DNA from: Verrucomicrobiaceae bacterium
GTDB taxonomy: Bacteria > Verrucomicrobiota > Verrucomicrobiia > Verrucomicrobiales > Akkermansiaceae
DNA length: 64,000 nt
Direction: 5' to 3'
Assembly (NCBI GenBank): GCA_027484055.1
Contig: JAIXQH010000066.1
Span: 1 to 64,000 of the forward strand
The position numbers and the translations under genes are program-made. How positions within the stretch are numbered: the stretch's first letter is position 1; every line of letters starts with the position of its first letter. Shown in pieces: positions 18,850 to 26,863 of the stretch. The notes beneath the pieces were generated by a model. The model worked only from the letters and a program-made list of their open reading frames with translations, ran no database searches and was not told the origin of the DNA.

Positions 18850-19953
18850 ATGTCCGCCATCGCTTCACCCGCCACCACCACCGTCTCTCTCGGAAACAAA
18901 ACCTTCGTCCTCGACCGTGAAAAAGCCGAACTCGCCTATGCCGGCAAGCGCGTGATCAACGGCAAGGAAACCATGTTCTTCAACATCCTCCCGCTGAAAT
19001 ACCAGTGGGCATATGACCTCTACAAGACCATGAAGAACAACCACTGGGAACCAGAGGACGTCACCATGCAAAAGGACGTCGAGCAGTGGCGCTCCAATGA
19101 AATCTCCGATGTCGAACGCTGGATCATTAAAATGGGCATCGGCTATTTCTCCGCCGCAGAAGGCATCGTCGGTGACAACGTGCTCCACGTCGTCCGCGAA
19201 GTCGTCACCGCCCCCGAGCTGAAACTCGTGCTCGGCCGCCACGCCCACGAGGAAAACATCCATGCAGATTCACTCGTTTACATGATTTCCTCCCTCGGCA
19301 TCAACCCACACGAGTGCGAGGCGATGTTCGAGGACATCCCCTCCATCCAGGCGAAAAACCACTTCGTCACCTCCAACAGCCGCGCCCTCCGCCGCGACAT
19401 CGACCTCACCATCACCGAGAATAAACAGGCGCTCGCCAAGAACATCTTCATGTTCGGCCAGGTCATGGAAGGCACCCAGTTCTATGGCCTTTTCGGCATG
19501 ATCCTCAGCCTTTACCGCCAGAACAAATTCCCCGGCATCGGCCAAATGTTCCGCTACACCCTGCGCGACGAGTCGAACCATATCGAAGTCTTCCGCAACC
19601 TGCTCATGGACCTCATCGACGAAAATCCAGACATCTGGACCGAGGATTTCCGCGAGGACCTCCGTGCCACCATGAAAGAAGGCATCACCCTCGAAAAATC
19701 CTTCATCCGCGACTGCCTCCCCGTCGGCGGCCTCGGCCTCAATTCCGCCGATTTCGAGACCTACATCGACTACATCGCCGACCGCCGTCTCACCAGCTGC
19801 GGCCTCGCCCCCCTCAACGAATCCGTCTCCAACCCCTTCCCCTGGCTCGCCGAAATGATGGACATCAAAAAGGAGACCAACTTCTTCGAAGGAAGAGTCA
19901 CGGAATATCAGAAGGCATCGGCGCTGGCCTCGGTGGATGATGATGAGCTGTGA
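18850..19953 (+). CDS. nrdB: Ribonucleotide reductase small subunit, class Ic-like
   Basis: R2 subunit that supplies the radical or oxidising equivalent for deoxyribonucleotide synthesis. Metal ligands are E104 (where E. coli has Asp84), E135 and H138 in EENIHADSL, E207 in MEGTQFY, and E241 and H244 in RDESNH. Four residues after H138, where class Ia has the radical tyrosine, there is L142. Glu for Asp84 plus loss of the tyrosine is the signature of class Ic enzymes, first known from Chlamydia, which use a Mn/Fe centre. The C-terminal EYQKASAL keeps a tyrosine for radical transfer. It lies upstream of nrdA with a repeat-bounded element between. Confidence 0.93.
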   Translation: MSAIASPATTTVSLGNKTFVLDREKAELAYAGKRVINGKETMFFNILPLKYQWAYDLYKTMKNNHWEPEDVTMQKDVEQWRSNEISDVERWIIKMGIGYFSAAEGIVGDNVLHVVREVVTAPELKLVLGRHAHEENIHADSLVYMISSLGINPHECEAMFEDIPSIQAKNHFVTSNSRALRRDIDLTITENKQALAKNIFMFGQVMEGTQFYGLFGMILSLYRQNKFPGIGQMFRYTLRDESNHIEVFRNLLMDLIDENPDIWTEDFREDLRATMKEGITLEKSFIRDCLPVGGLGLNSADFETYIDYIADRRLTSCGLAPLNESVSNPFPWLAEMMDIKKETNFFEGRVTEYQKASALASVDDDEL

Positions 19954-19954
19954 A

Positions 19955-20476
19955 GAAGTGCTGAGTGATCAGTGAGCAGTGATCAGAAAAGAGTAAGGAC
20001 ATGTCCGATAACATAAACACATTTGAAGACCTCGAAGTCTGGAAGCGCGGCTGCCAGCTCGCGGTGGATGTTTATGTCGCAAATCACGCGTCAAAAGATT
20101 TCGGGCTCAAGGATCAGATGCAGCGTGCAGCCGTCTCCATCCCATCCAACATCGCGGAGGGCTGCGAACGCGATAGCACGCCGGATTTCATTAAGTTCCT
20201 CCGCTACAGCAAAGGCTCCTGCGGCGAACTTCGCACCCAGCTCTACATCTCCGACCGGGTTCGCAAAAAACTCAACCAATCCACCCTCGAAGGCTCTCGC
20301 GAAATGATCACCGAAACCAAAGAACTCTCAAAAATGCTTCAAGGTCTCATCAACTCCCTCAAACGCCGCAGCGCTTCCTAGTCCTATCTCCACCTCTTCT
20401 CTGCTCACTGCTCACTCGGCACTTCTTTCATCTCATCCTCTTCTCTGATCACTGCTCACTGATCACTCTGCACTTC
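19955..20476. mobile_element. 522-bp element: four-helix-bundle gene between 39-bp inverted repeats
   Basis: Left arm 19955-19993 and right arm 20438-20476 are inverted copies that match at 37 of 39 positions (GAAGTGCTGAGTGATCAGTG... and complement). A shortened 32-base copy of the right arm lies at 20394-20425. Between them is the gene at 20001-20381. No target duplication is obvious. Read as RNA the whole unit would form a long stem enclosing the gene, like intervening sequences in 23S rRNA. The placement between nrdB and nrdA makes it an insertion into an operon. Confidence 0.75.
20001..20381 (+). CDS. Four helix bundle protein (23S rRNA intervening-sequence type)
   Basis: 126-residue all-helical protein of the S23/four-helix-bundle family, first seen encoded in intervening sequences of 23S rRNA genes and related to diversity-generating retroelement Avd proteins. 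Family blocks: FEDLEVWKRGCQLAVDVY, then AAVSIPSNIAEGCERDST, and DFIKFLRYSKGSCGELRTQL. It is basic and likely a pentamer that binds nucleic acid, by family knowledge. The role outside rRNA is unknown. It is bounded by inverted repeats and interrupts the nrd operon, so it is probably a selfish passenger. Confidence 0.9.
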   Translation: MSDNINTFEDLEVWKRGCQLAVDVYVANHASKDFGLKDQMQRAAVSIPSNIAEGCERDSTPDFIKFLRYSKGSCGELRTQLYISDRVRKKLNQSTLEGSREMITETKELSKMLQGLINSLKRRSAS

Positions 20477-20500
20477 CAAAAAACCTCATCCCAAAATTCC

Positions 20501-23500
20501 ATGTACCGCTCCCTTAACTTAAACGAAGACCTCGCCCTCAAACAAGTCGTCACCGATCGCTTCTCTTTGACCGACCGCGGCTTCGCGTGGCGTGACGTCC
20601 TTTCCACCGAAAAACGCGCCCCTGTCACCGACATCACCATCACCCGCGGCACCACGGACTCGCATTTTTCCCTCGAAGATGTCGCCGACGCCATCGGTGA
20701 CTCGCTTGCCGACCTCCTCATTTCCCGCCAGCAGGACGCAAAATCCATCTTCTCCGACGTCAATCGCCAGTTCGTCTCAGACGTCGCCCACACCGTCGCC
20801 TCCTCGCTCACCAAGTCCCTCGACACCGGCGGTCGCCTCCGTCTTTCCGAAGCCGATCTCTACCTCCTCATCGAGAAAGCCCTGCTCGAAAACGAGGCCT
20901 ACGACGTCGCGAAATCCCTCGCCTTCCGCCGTTCCATGGAAAAAACCGGCACTGTCGATGTCCACACCACCTTGAATTCACTCCCGGTCCGCCTCATCCG
21001 CCGCAATGGCAACGTCGTCCCTTGGTCCGAGACCAAAATCGAAATCGCCGTCCGCAAAGCCTTCCTCACCATCAAGGAAAATCCAGAGCCATCCGTCGAA
21101 GTCGCCAGAGGCGTCACCGACCGCATCCGCCGTGGCGACTCCTCCTTCGTCCACATCGAGGACGTCCAGGACATGGTCCAAGAAGAACTCATGCGCCAAG
21201 GCCATTTCAAGGCCGCGACCCACTACGTCCGCTACCGCGACGAACGCGCTCGCCTCCGCCAGGAGGAAGAAGATCTCGCCGACGATCCGAACCAGGAGTT
21301 GATGGTCACCGTCATTTCCGACGAAGGCATTTCCTCCTTCTGGGACGGCACCGATCTCCGTAAGCGCATCGCCTACGCCTCCATCGGCCTCGATCTCAAT
21401 CTGAACGACGCCGAAATCGAGCGCGAACTCCGCCGCTCCGTCGGCAATGAAATTTCCGCCAAGGATCTCAAAAACACCGTCATCCTCAACGCCAAGGCCC
21501 TCATCGAGAAAGACGCAGACTTCGCGAAATTCGCCGCCCGCATCCTCCTTTCCTACATCTACGAAGAAGTCCTCGACTGGTCGATCCTCCGCGATGGCAT
21601 TGATAAATTGAAGCAAGCCCACAAAGCCGCCTTCAAGTCCTACCTCAAGCACGGCGTCGCCATCAAGCGCCTCACCCCCGAGCTGCTCGACCTCTACGAC
21701 TTGGAAAAAATCTCCGACGCCTTCGACCCCACCGCCGACCTCGACTTCGACTACCTCGGCATTCAAACCCTCTACGATCGTTATTTGATCGTCGATAAAA
21801 CCGGCGACAAACACCGCCGCATCGAGACCCCGCAATTCTTCTGGATGCGCGTCGCCATGGGCCTCTTCAAGCGTGAGGAAAAAGACGCCGAAGGCTGGGT
21901 CATCCGCCTTTACAACCTCTACAAAGGCCGCCGCTTCTGCTCCTCCACGCCCACCCTCTTCAACTCCGGCACCCTCCACAGCCAGCTCTCCTCCTGCTAC
22001 CTCTACAAGGTGGACGACTCCATCGAGTCCATCATGTATCGCGGCATCGCCGAAAACGCCTTCCTCTCGAAATGGGCCGGCGGCCTCGGTGGCTCATGGA
22101 CCGCCGTCCGCGGCACCGGCGGCTACATCCAGGGCACCAATGGCGAGTCCCAAGGCATCATCCCCTTCCTCAAGCTCCACAACGACCAGCTCGTCGCCGT
22201 CAACCAAGGCGGAAAACGCCGCGGCTCCGGCTGCGCCTACCTCGAAACGTGGCACAACGACATCGAAGACTTCCTCGACCTCCGGAAAAACACCGGTGAC
22301 GAACGCCGCCGCTGCCACGACATGAACACCGCCAACTGGGTTCCCGACCTCTTCATGAAACGCATGGAAGAGCGCGGCACCTGGACCCTCTTCCGCGCCA
22401 ACGAAGTCCCCGATCTCCACGACCTCTACGGCTCCGCCTTCGAGCAGCGCTACTGCGAATACGAGCAAATGGCCGCCGATGGCAAAATCTGGTCCCGCCC
22501 CCTGCCCGCCCTCGAGCTCTGGAAATCCATGCTCAAGATGGTCTTCGAAACCGGCCACCCATGGATCACCTTCAAGGACCCCTGCAACGTCCGCAGCCCG
22601 CAGGACCACTGCGGCGTCATCCACTCCAGCAACCTCTGCACCGAGATCACGCTGAACACCTCCGCCGACGAAACCGCCGTTTGCAACCTCGGCTCCGTCG
22701 TCCTCGATACCCACATCACCCGTGACGGCGCGCTCGATCACGAGATGCTCAAGGAAACCATCACCGTCGCCATCCGCGCCCTCGACAACGTCATCGACAT
22801 CAACTTCTACCCCACCGAAGCCGCCCGCACCGCCAACACCCGCCACCGCCCCATCGGCCTCGGCGTCATGGGCGTCCAGAACGCCCTCTACAAGCGCAAC
22901 CTCGCCTTCGCCTCCGATGCCGCCGTCGAGTTCAACGACGAGTTCATGGAAGCCATCGCCTACTACGCCTACAACGCCTCCAGCGACCTCGCCTCCGAAG
23001 TCGGCACCTACAGCAGTTACAAAGGCAGCAAATGGGACCGCGGTCTCCTCCCGCAGGACACCATCGATCTCCTCGAGACCGAGCGCGGCCGCAAGATCGA
23101 CGTCCCGCGCGGCGGGAAAATGGACTGGTCCGTCGTCCGGGAAAAAATCGCCAAACACGGCATGCGCAACTCCAACGTCCTCGCCATCGCCCCCACCGCC
23201 ACCATCTCGAACATCATGGGCACCACCCCCTGCATCGAGCCCAACTACAAGAACCTCTACGTCAAATCCAACCTCTCCGGCGACTTCATCGTCCTCAACA
23301 GCGAGCTCGTCAAAGACCTCAAGAAGGCCAACCTCTGGAACCAGGAAATGCTCGACCAGCTCAAGTACTTCGACGGCGAGCTCGACGCCATCGACGACAT
23401 CCCGGAAGCCCTCAAGCACAAGCACAAGACCGTCTTCGGCATCGACTACGAATACATCATCGACGCCGCCGCCCGCCGCCAGAAGTGGATCGACCAAAGC

Positions 23501-23782
23501 CAGAGCGTCAACCTCTTCCTCGCCACCCCCGAGATGAAGACCCTCTCCCACATGTATCGCCGCGCCTGGGACAAAGGCCTCAAGACCACCTACTACCTCC
23601 GCACCCTCCAAGCCTCCAACATCGAGAAATCCACCATCGACGTCAAAAAGGAACAACGCGGCGTCATGGCCACCCAAACCGCCGCCACCGCCGCCGAAGC
23701 CAAGCAATACACCGCAGCCGAGAAAAACGCCTGCAGCATCGACGCCATGCTCAACGGCGGCACCTGCGAGGCCTGCCAATAA
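20501..23782 (+). CDS. nrdA: Ribonucleoside-diphosphate reductase large subunit
   Basis: R1 subunit that reduces NDPs to dNDPs and carries the active and allosteric sites. At 1093 residues it is longer than E. coli NrdA because two N-terminal ATP-cone-like regions precede the core: one degenerate at about 60-150, and one starting VRLIRRNGNVVPWSETKIEI. Catalytic features are all present: C499 in SSCYLYK, NLCTE (711-715) with C713 and E715, C728 in CNLGS, the radical-path Y1031-Y1032, and the C-terminal C1089/C1092 pair in GGTCEACQ. ATP cones imply dATP feedback. It follows nrdB after the inserted element and is intact. Confidence 0.96.
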   Translation: MYRSLNLNEDLALKQVVTDRFSLTDRGFAWRDVLSTEKRAPVTDITITRGTTDSHFSLEDVADAIGDSLADLLISRQQDAKSIFSDVNRQFVSDVAHTVASSLTKSLDTGGRLRLSEADLYLLIEKALLENEAYDVAKSLAFRRSMEKTGTVDVHTTLNSLPVRLIRRNGNVVPWSETKIEIAVRKAFLTIKENPEPSVEVARGVTDRIRRGDSSFVHIEDVQDMVQEELMRQGHFKAATHYVRYRDERARLRQEEEDLADDPNQELMVTVISDEGISSFWDGTDLRKRIAYASIGLDLNLNDAEIERELRRSVGNEISAKDLKNTVILNAKALIEKDADFAKFAARILLSYIYEEVLDWSILRDGIDKLKQAHKAAFKSYLKHGVAIKRLTPELLDLYDLEKISDAFDPTADLDFDYLGIQTLYDRYLIVDKTGDKHRRIETPQFFWMRVAMGLFKREEKDAEGWVIRLYNLYKGRRFCSSTPTLFNSGTLHSQLSSCYLYKVDDSIESIMYRGIAENAFLSKWAGGLGGSWTAVRGTGGYIQGTNGESQGIIPFLKLHNDQLVAVNQGGKRRGSGCAYLETWHNDIEDFLDLRKNTGDERRRCHDMNTANWVPDLFMKRMEERGTWTLFRANEVPDLHDLYGSAFEQRYCEYEQMAADGKIWSRPLPALELWKSMLKMVFETGHPWITFKDPCNVRSPQDHCGVIHSSNLCTEITLNTSADETAVCNLGSVVLDTHITRDGALDHEMLKETITVAIRALDNVIDINFYPTEAARTANTRHRPIGLGVMGVQNALYKRNLAFASDAAVEFNDEFMEAIAYYAYNASSDLASEVGTYSSYKGSKWDRGLLPQDTIDLLETERGRKIDVPRGGKMDWSVVREKIAKHGMRNSNVLAIAPTATISNIMGTTPCIEPNYKNLYVKSNLSGDFIVLNSELVKDLKKANLWNQEMLDQLKYFDGELDAIDDIPEALKHKHKTVFGIDYEYIIDAAARRQKWIDQSQSVNLFLATPEMKTLSHMYRRAWDKGLKTTYYLRTLQASNIEKSTIDVKKEQRGVMATQTAATAAEAKQYTAAEKNACSIDAMLNGGTCEACQ

Positions 23783-23820
23783 GCAGAAGCGACACACCTA
23801 TCGCTTCCAGGACCTAGACT

Positions 23821-25047
23821 ATGATTACACCAGAATATCTTGCGAAATTTGGACTTCAGATGGTCCAAGAAAAGGTTGGAGAAGGAGGATCGGCAGTTGT
23901 TCACAAATGCCGCATTGTAGATACCATTGTACCTGGCTTTCCTCAAAAGGGCAGTTATGTAGCCGTGAAAGAATTTCGGCAAGAGATGCTAGCGACTCCA
24001 GGACAGTTGCAGCGAATTGAACAGGAAGCAGAAATTGGTGCTACTTTGGCATCCGACTACTTGGCAAAAATTTATGCAAAAGATGTTGGCGATGGTGTTC
24101 CTCCAAGTCAGTGCGTTCTATTCATGGAATGGATGACCGGCCCTACATTGCACCATTGGGCCACAAGTAAGAAATCAGATAGACCAGGGCGCTGGGATAT
24201 CGTCCGTAACTTCTGTCGACAGATTGTGAAAGGTGTCCAGCATCTGCACACCTCAGGGATCCACCACCGAGATTTGAAGACCGAGAACATCATGCTCAGG
24301 TCTGGAAATCAGCCTGTTATAATGGATGTCGGAGTTGCTGAAATCGCCCGAGGCACTGAACACACAATGCATACCCGTGTGAAAGATTTTCTCGGGAGCG
24401 TCCGATACTCATCCCCGCAGTTTCTACGAGGCGAAGAATTCGATCCTAGTGATGATGTGTATTCATTGGGATGCACGTTTCTTGAGCTCATTACCGGAAA
24501 ACAACCCTACCACCAGGAGGAACGCAAAGTGTTACTGCCATCGATTGTAATGCAAGGGCCGCCTGAAATCCCTGATTCAATTGCGGAACTCGCAGATGGA
24601 CTTGATGTATTGCTTCGTGGTTGCACTCACTCACAGCGTTCACGACGCCCAACGCTTCATGAGTTGGGTGAGTATCTCGAAGTCGGCAAGTCAACGGATT
24701 ACATCCAACTGGAACGAGGGCGTCAATATGAAGATCAACGCGGATGGACCGTTCTTCACGTTGACGGCTACGACATCTATCTTGATGTGGGGAAGACTTC
24801 TATATACACACATCAAGACTACAAAGTTGTGCGATTGGGAGAGCCAATCCTTCTTCCCAGCACGGGGCAAAAGCAATTACCACAGCGGCTGATTGGAAAA
24901 GCTAAACATCTCCACACAAGCAACACTCTGGCTCACTTCCGATACACGCCAAATATCGAGCAAAAGATGAATATTGATGCCGAAATTTACGGATTGCCCA
25001 ACCCTGTTTTGGATATGGTCAAAGTGGGTGACCGAGTGGTATCGTAG
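23821..25047 (+). CDS. Soluble eukaryotic-like Ser/Thr protein kinase
   Basis: 408 residues. The kinase domain (about 12-270) has a Gly loop VGEGGSAVVHK, K50 in VAVKEF, the catalytic HRDLKTEN (D151, K153, N156), DVG in place of DFG (D169), SPQ in place of APE, and DDVYSLGCTFLELITGKQPY. All catalytic residues are present, so it is likely active. Residues 285-408 form a domain I cannot place, including WTVLHVDGYDIYLDVGKTSI. There is no membrane helix or extracellular sensor. Base composition is clearly more AT-rich than nrdA, 38 bases upstream, suggesting acquisition. Substrates are unknown; proximity to a NACHT remnant hints at a defence role. Confidence 0.88.
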   Translation: MITPEYLAKFGLQMVQEKVGEGGSAVVHKCRIVDTIVPGFPQKGSYVAVKEFRQEMLATPGQLQRIEQEAEIGATLASDYLAKIYAKDVGDGVPPSQCVLFMEWMTGPTLHHWATSKKSDRPGRWDIVRNFCRQIVKGVQHLHTSGIHHRDLKTENIMLRSGNQPVIMDVGVAEIARGTEHTMHTRVKDFLGSVRYSSPQFLRGEEFDPSDDVYSLGCTFLELITGKQPYHQEERKVLLPSIVMQGPPEIPDSIAELADGLDVLLRGCTHSQRSRRPTLHELGEYLEVGKSTDYIQLERGRQYEDQRGWTVLHVDGYDIYLDVGKTSIYTHQDYKVVRLGEPILLPSTGQKQLPQRLIGKAKHLHTSNTLAHFRYTPNIEQKMNIDAEIYGLPNPVLDMVKVGDRVVS

Positions 25048-25524
25048 TTTTTGCCCACATAAAAAGGGCCAGGGCTCTGCCAGAACTTCCCTTCCGTTCC
25101 CCGTCAGCCCCGCTTCATTCAACTCCCGATCCACCACTTACGTAATTCATCGGGCCGAGCATTGTGTGCCTTTTGCTTGCCCGTCCCATGAATTTACCCC
25201 GCCCGACTGCCTGCAATCCCCTAACGCGCTCCATAAATTCCCACACTCGCACCTTTCGTTCATTCCACAGACAGCTTTTTTCAAACGCCGTTTTCAGGTT
25301 CAAGCCTTGCATTCCCTCATTCTTCCGGTATTTTGAATAGGGATGGATGAACGGGCAGGGTCAGATCTCCCCCCATGTTGGGCATTGAAGTGGCAATCTA
25401 TGCTCGCAGGGAGGGGAGCGGGCCCTCGATGCACGTGCATCATATGACATCCTTGATTCGACCATCAGCGTTATGCCGTCGGTCAGATCACACCATCGAC
25501 AATTAAAGAACAAAAGGTTAACCG
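25048..25524. other. Gap after the kinase gene
   Basis: About 480 bases with no convincing gene. The first 280 are pyrimidine-rich on the plus strand. No transposase or RNA gene is recognised here. Probably eroded island DNA. Confidence 0.35.
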
Positions 25525-25593
25525 ATGAAAAAACTAGTAGTGAAGAGCCTGAAGACGTGCCGGGTTCCTGGAACAAAATACGTTCCTTGGTAG
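25525..25593 (+). CDS. Possible 22-residue peptide gene
   Basis: ATG preceded by AAAGG seven bases upstream opens a short frame (MKKLVVKSLKTCRVPGTKY, then VPW). It ends just before a strong hairpin at 25601-25629. The basic, single-Cys peptide is not recognised. It could be chance, but start, ribosome site, stop and hairpin are neatly arranged. Confidence 0.25.
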   Translation: MKKLVVKSLKTCRVPGTKYVPW

Positions 25594-25600
25594 AAATCGA

Positions 25601-25629
25601 AGCCAGCGTCTCCATTGGAGACGCTGGCT
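25601..25629 (+). terminator. Strong 12-bp hairpin
   Basis: Perfect AGCCAGCGTCTC / GAGACGCTGGCT stem with a 5-base loop, followed by AGTTTATTCATTTG. The T tract is poor, so this is either a terminator or a REP-type hairpin near the RAYT elements. Confidence 0.5.
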
Positions 25630-25675
25630 AGTTTATTCATTTGCAAATTTTTTTGCGCCGGACATCTTACAGTCA

Positions 25676-25868
25676 ACGGGGTCAGTCCTCGCATGGTAAC
25701 ATTCGACTTGATTTGGACGGGAACGCGTAACGAATGGATTTCGCAACGTCTGGAAATGGGCCACAAGCGCTGGGTGAGTCACCTCATCCGACAGATCAAT
25801 GACAACCCGAAAATCAAAAGGCTCTGCTCGAAACTCCTGAGGATGTACCATGCGAGGACTGACCCCGT
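25676..25868. mobile_element. 193-bp element with perfect 23-bp terminal inverted repeats (RAYT remnant)
   Basis: The ends 25676-25698 and 25846-25868 are exact inverse complements over 23 bases (ACGGGGTCAGTCCTCGCATG...). Between them one frame (25693-25881) reads NEWISQRLEMGHKRWVSHL, similar to the C-terminal helix-turn-helix end of REP-associated tyrosine transposases. The Y1 catalytic part is gone. It looks like a MITE-like derivative that another RAYT could move in trans; an intact RAYT lies 1 kb downstream. Confidence 0.65.
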
Positions 25869-25976
25869 CCATTCGCGATAGCAAAGTAAATTGGCGTCAG
25901 TTCTATCCGATTTACATTTCCTGCTCGTCGGCTACCCTGATCAGTGAAACTACCTGTCCCTTCGATAATTCATCCT

Positions 25977-26801
25977 TCAAAGCTTGGTTTGCCTCTTTTG
26001 ATGGCTTGTAGAATTTATGATTGCAGTCCAAAAATCACTTCTTACAGTAATAAAATCCGGTAGGTAGCGGTCCGGGCTGTCGCTTACTTTGGGAATGGTC
26101 TGGAACAATTCGCCATTTGGAGAGAATCGGAAATGAAATCCCACATCGACCACAGATTTCGCATATTGGACAATCGTTCTCTCCAGGCCTCGCTGTACCT
26201 CGACGTGCCCCCGCTCCATGGTGGTCAGTGACCGATTAATTATTGAGTATAGTTCTGCCAGAACCCAAAACGAATTCTCATCAAGCCTTAAATCCACCTT
26301 TTCCGACAAGAATCTTGTTGTATAGGCGAAGAAGAAGCTTGAAACATCTCTGCCGCGCCCATAGATCCTCACAACGAAACTAAGGTAGTTATATGGATCG
26401 GAACTTATCCCGGTGGCTATCGCGACTTCATTTGGCATACCGCGGACTTCTGTAAAGTCCGGAGGGACGGGCAATCGAACAAGATATTCTGCAGTGAGAT
26501 ATTCTTGGAGTGATTTGTGAGAAAACTCGAAAGTGTCGTAGCCTGATTGGATGAATAGGCCGGTATGGCTCTCGATTTCCTTTGTCACCTGAAATGCTTC
26601 GTCCAGAGGAAGATCAAATATGGTGCAAGATTGACGATAATATTCAAGAATTGTTGAAGTGGAGAATGTCAATGCACGAAATTGAACCTGTAAATAGTAC
26701 GCCATTCGAGCTAGAAAATCAAGTTTTCGAAGTGCGCTGAAGTTCGCATAGCGACTTCTTCGTTTAACCGAGCGCTCATCGTCCCAGTCAGTTAGAAGCA
26801 T
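25977..26801 (-). pseudogene. C-terminal fragment of a NACHT-type STAND NTPase
   Basis: 274 residues starting LLTDWDDERSVKRRSRYANF and including FEFSHKSLQEYLTAEYLVRL. The latter is the characteristic F-x-H-x-S-x-Q-E-Y-x-x-A block that follows the NACHT ATPase core. The P-loop, Walker B and the N-terminal effector are missing. The frame opens (codons for ACPFV) directly at the REP-like hairpin 26805-26821 and meets a stop inside it, so the gene was probably cut there. NACHT proteins are known in bacterial anti-phage defence and signalling; the original function here cannot be told. AT-rich like the kinase. Confidence 0.65.
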
Positions 26802-26804
26802 TAC

Positions 26805-26821
26805 AAAGGGACAGGCCCTTT
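26805..26821. repeat. REP-like hairpin at the NACHT/RAYT junction
   Basis: AAAGGG-ACAGG-CCCTTT stem-loop, exactly where the NACHT frame begins and 43 bases before the intact RAYT start. The following TTGCAAATTTTT (26836-26847) recurs at 25641-25652 before the 193-bp element, so both carry the same leader-like sequence. Confidence 0.5.
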
Positions 26822-26863
26822 ATCAGAATCTTTTCTTGCAAATTTTTAGCGACTGGGTAGTCG

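Noticed and set aside
20978-21979. 333-codon minus-strand frame over nrdA
   Set aside because: Same cause: shadow of GC-rich third positions, no recognisable domain.
22094-23797. 567-codon minus-strand open frame over nrdA
   Set aside because: Antisense of a complete nrdA with strong C-ending codons; composition is almost only Val, Gly, Glu, Asp and Ala, with no family motif.
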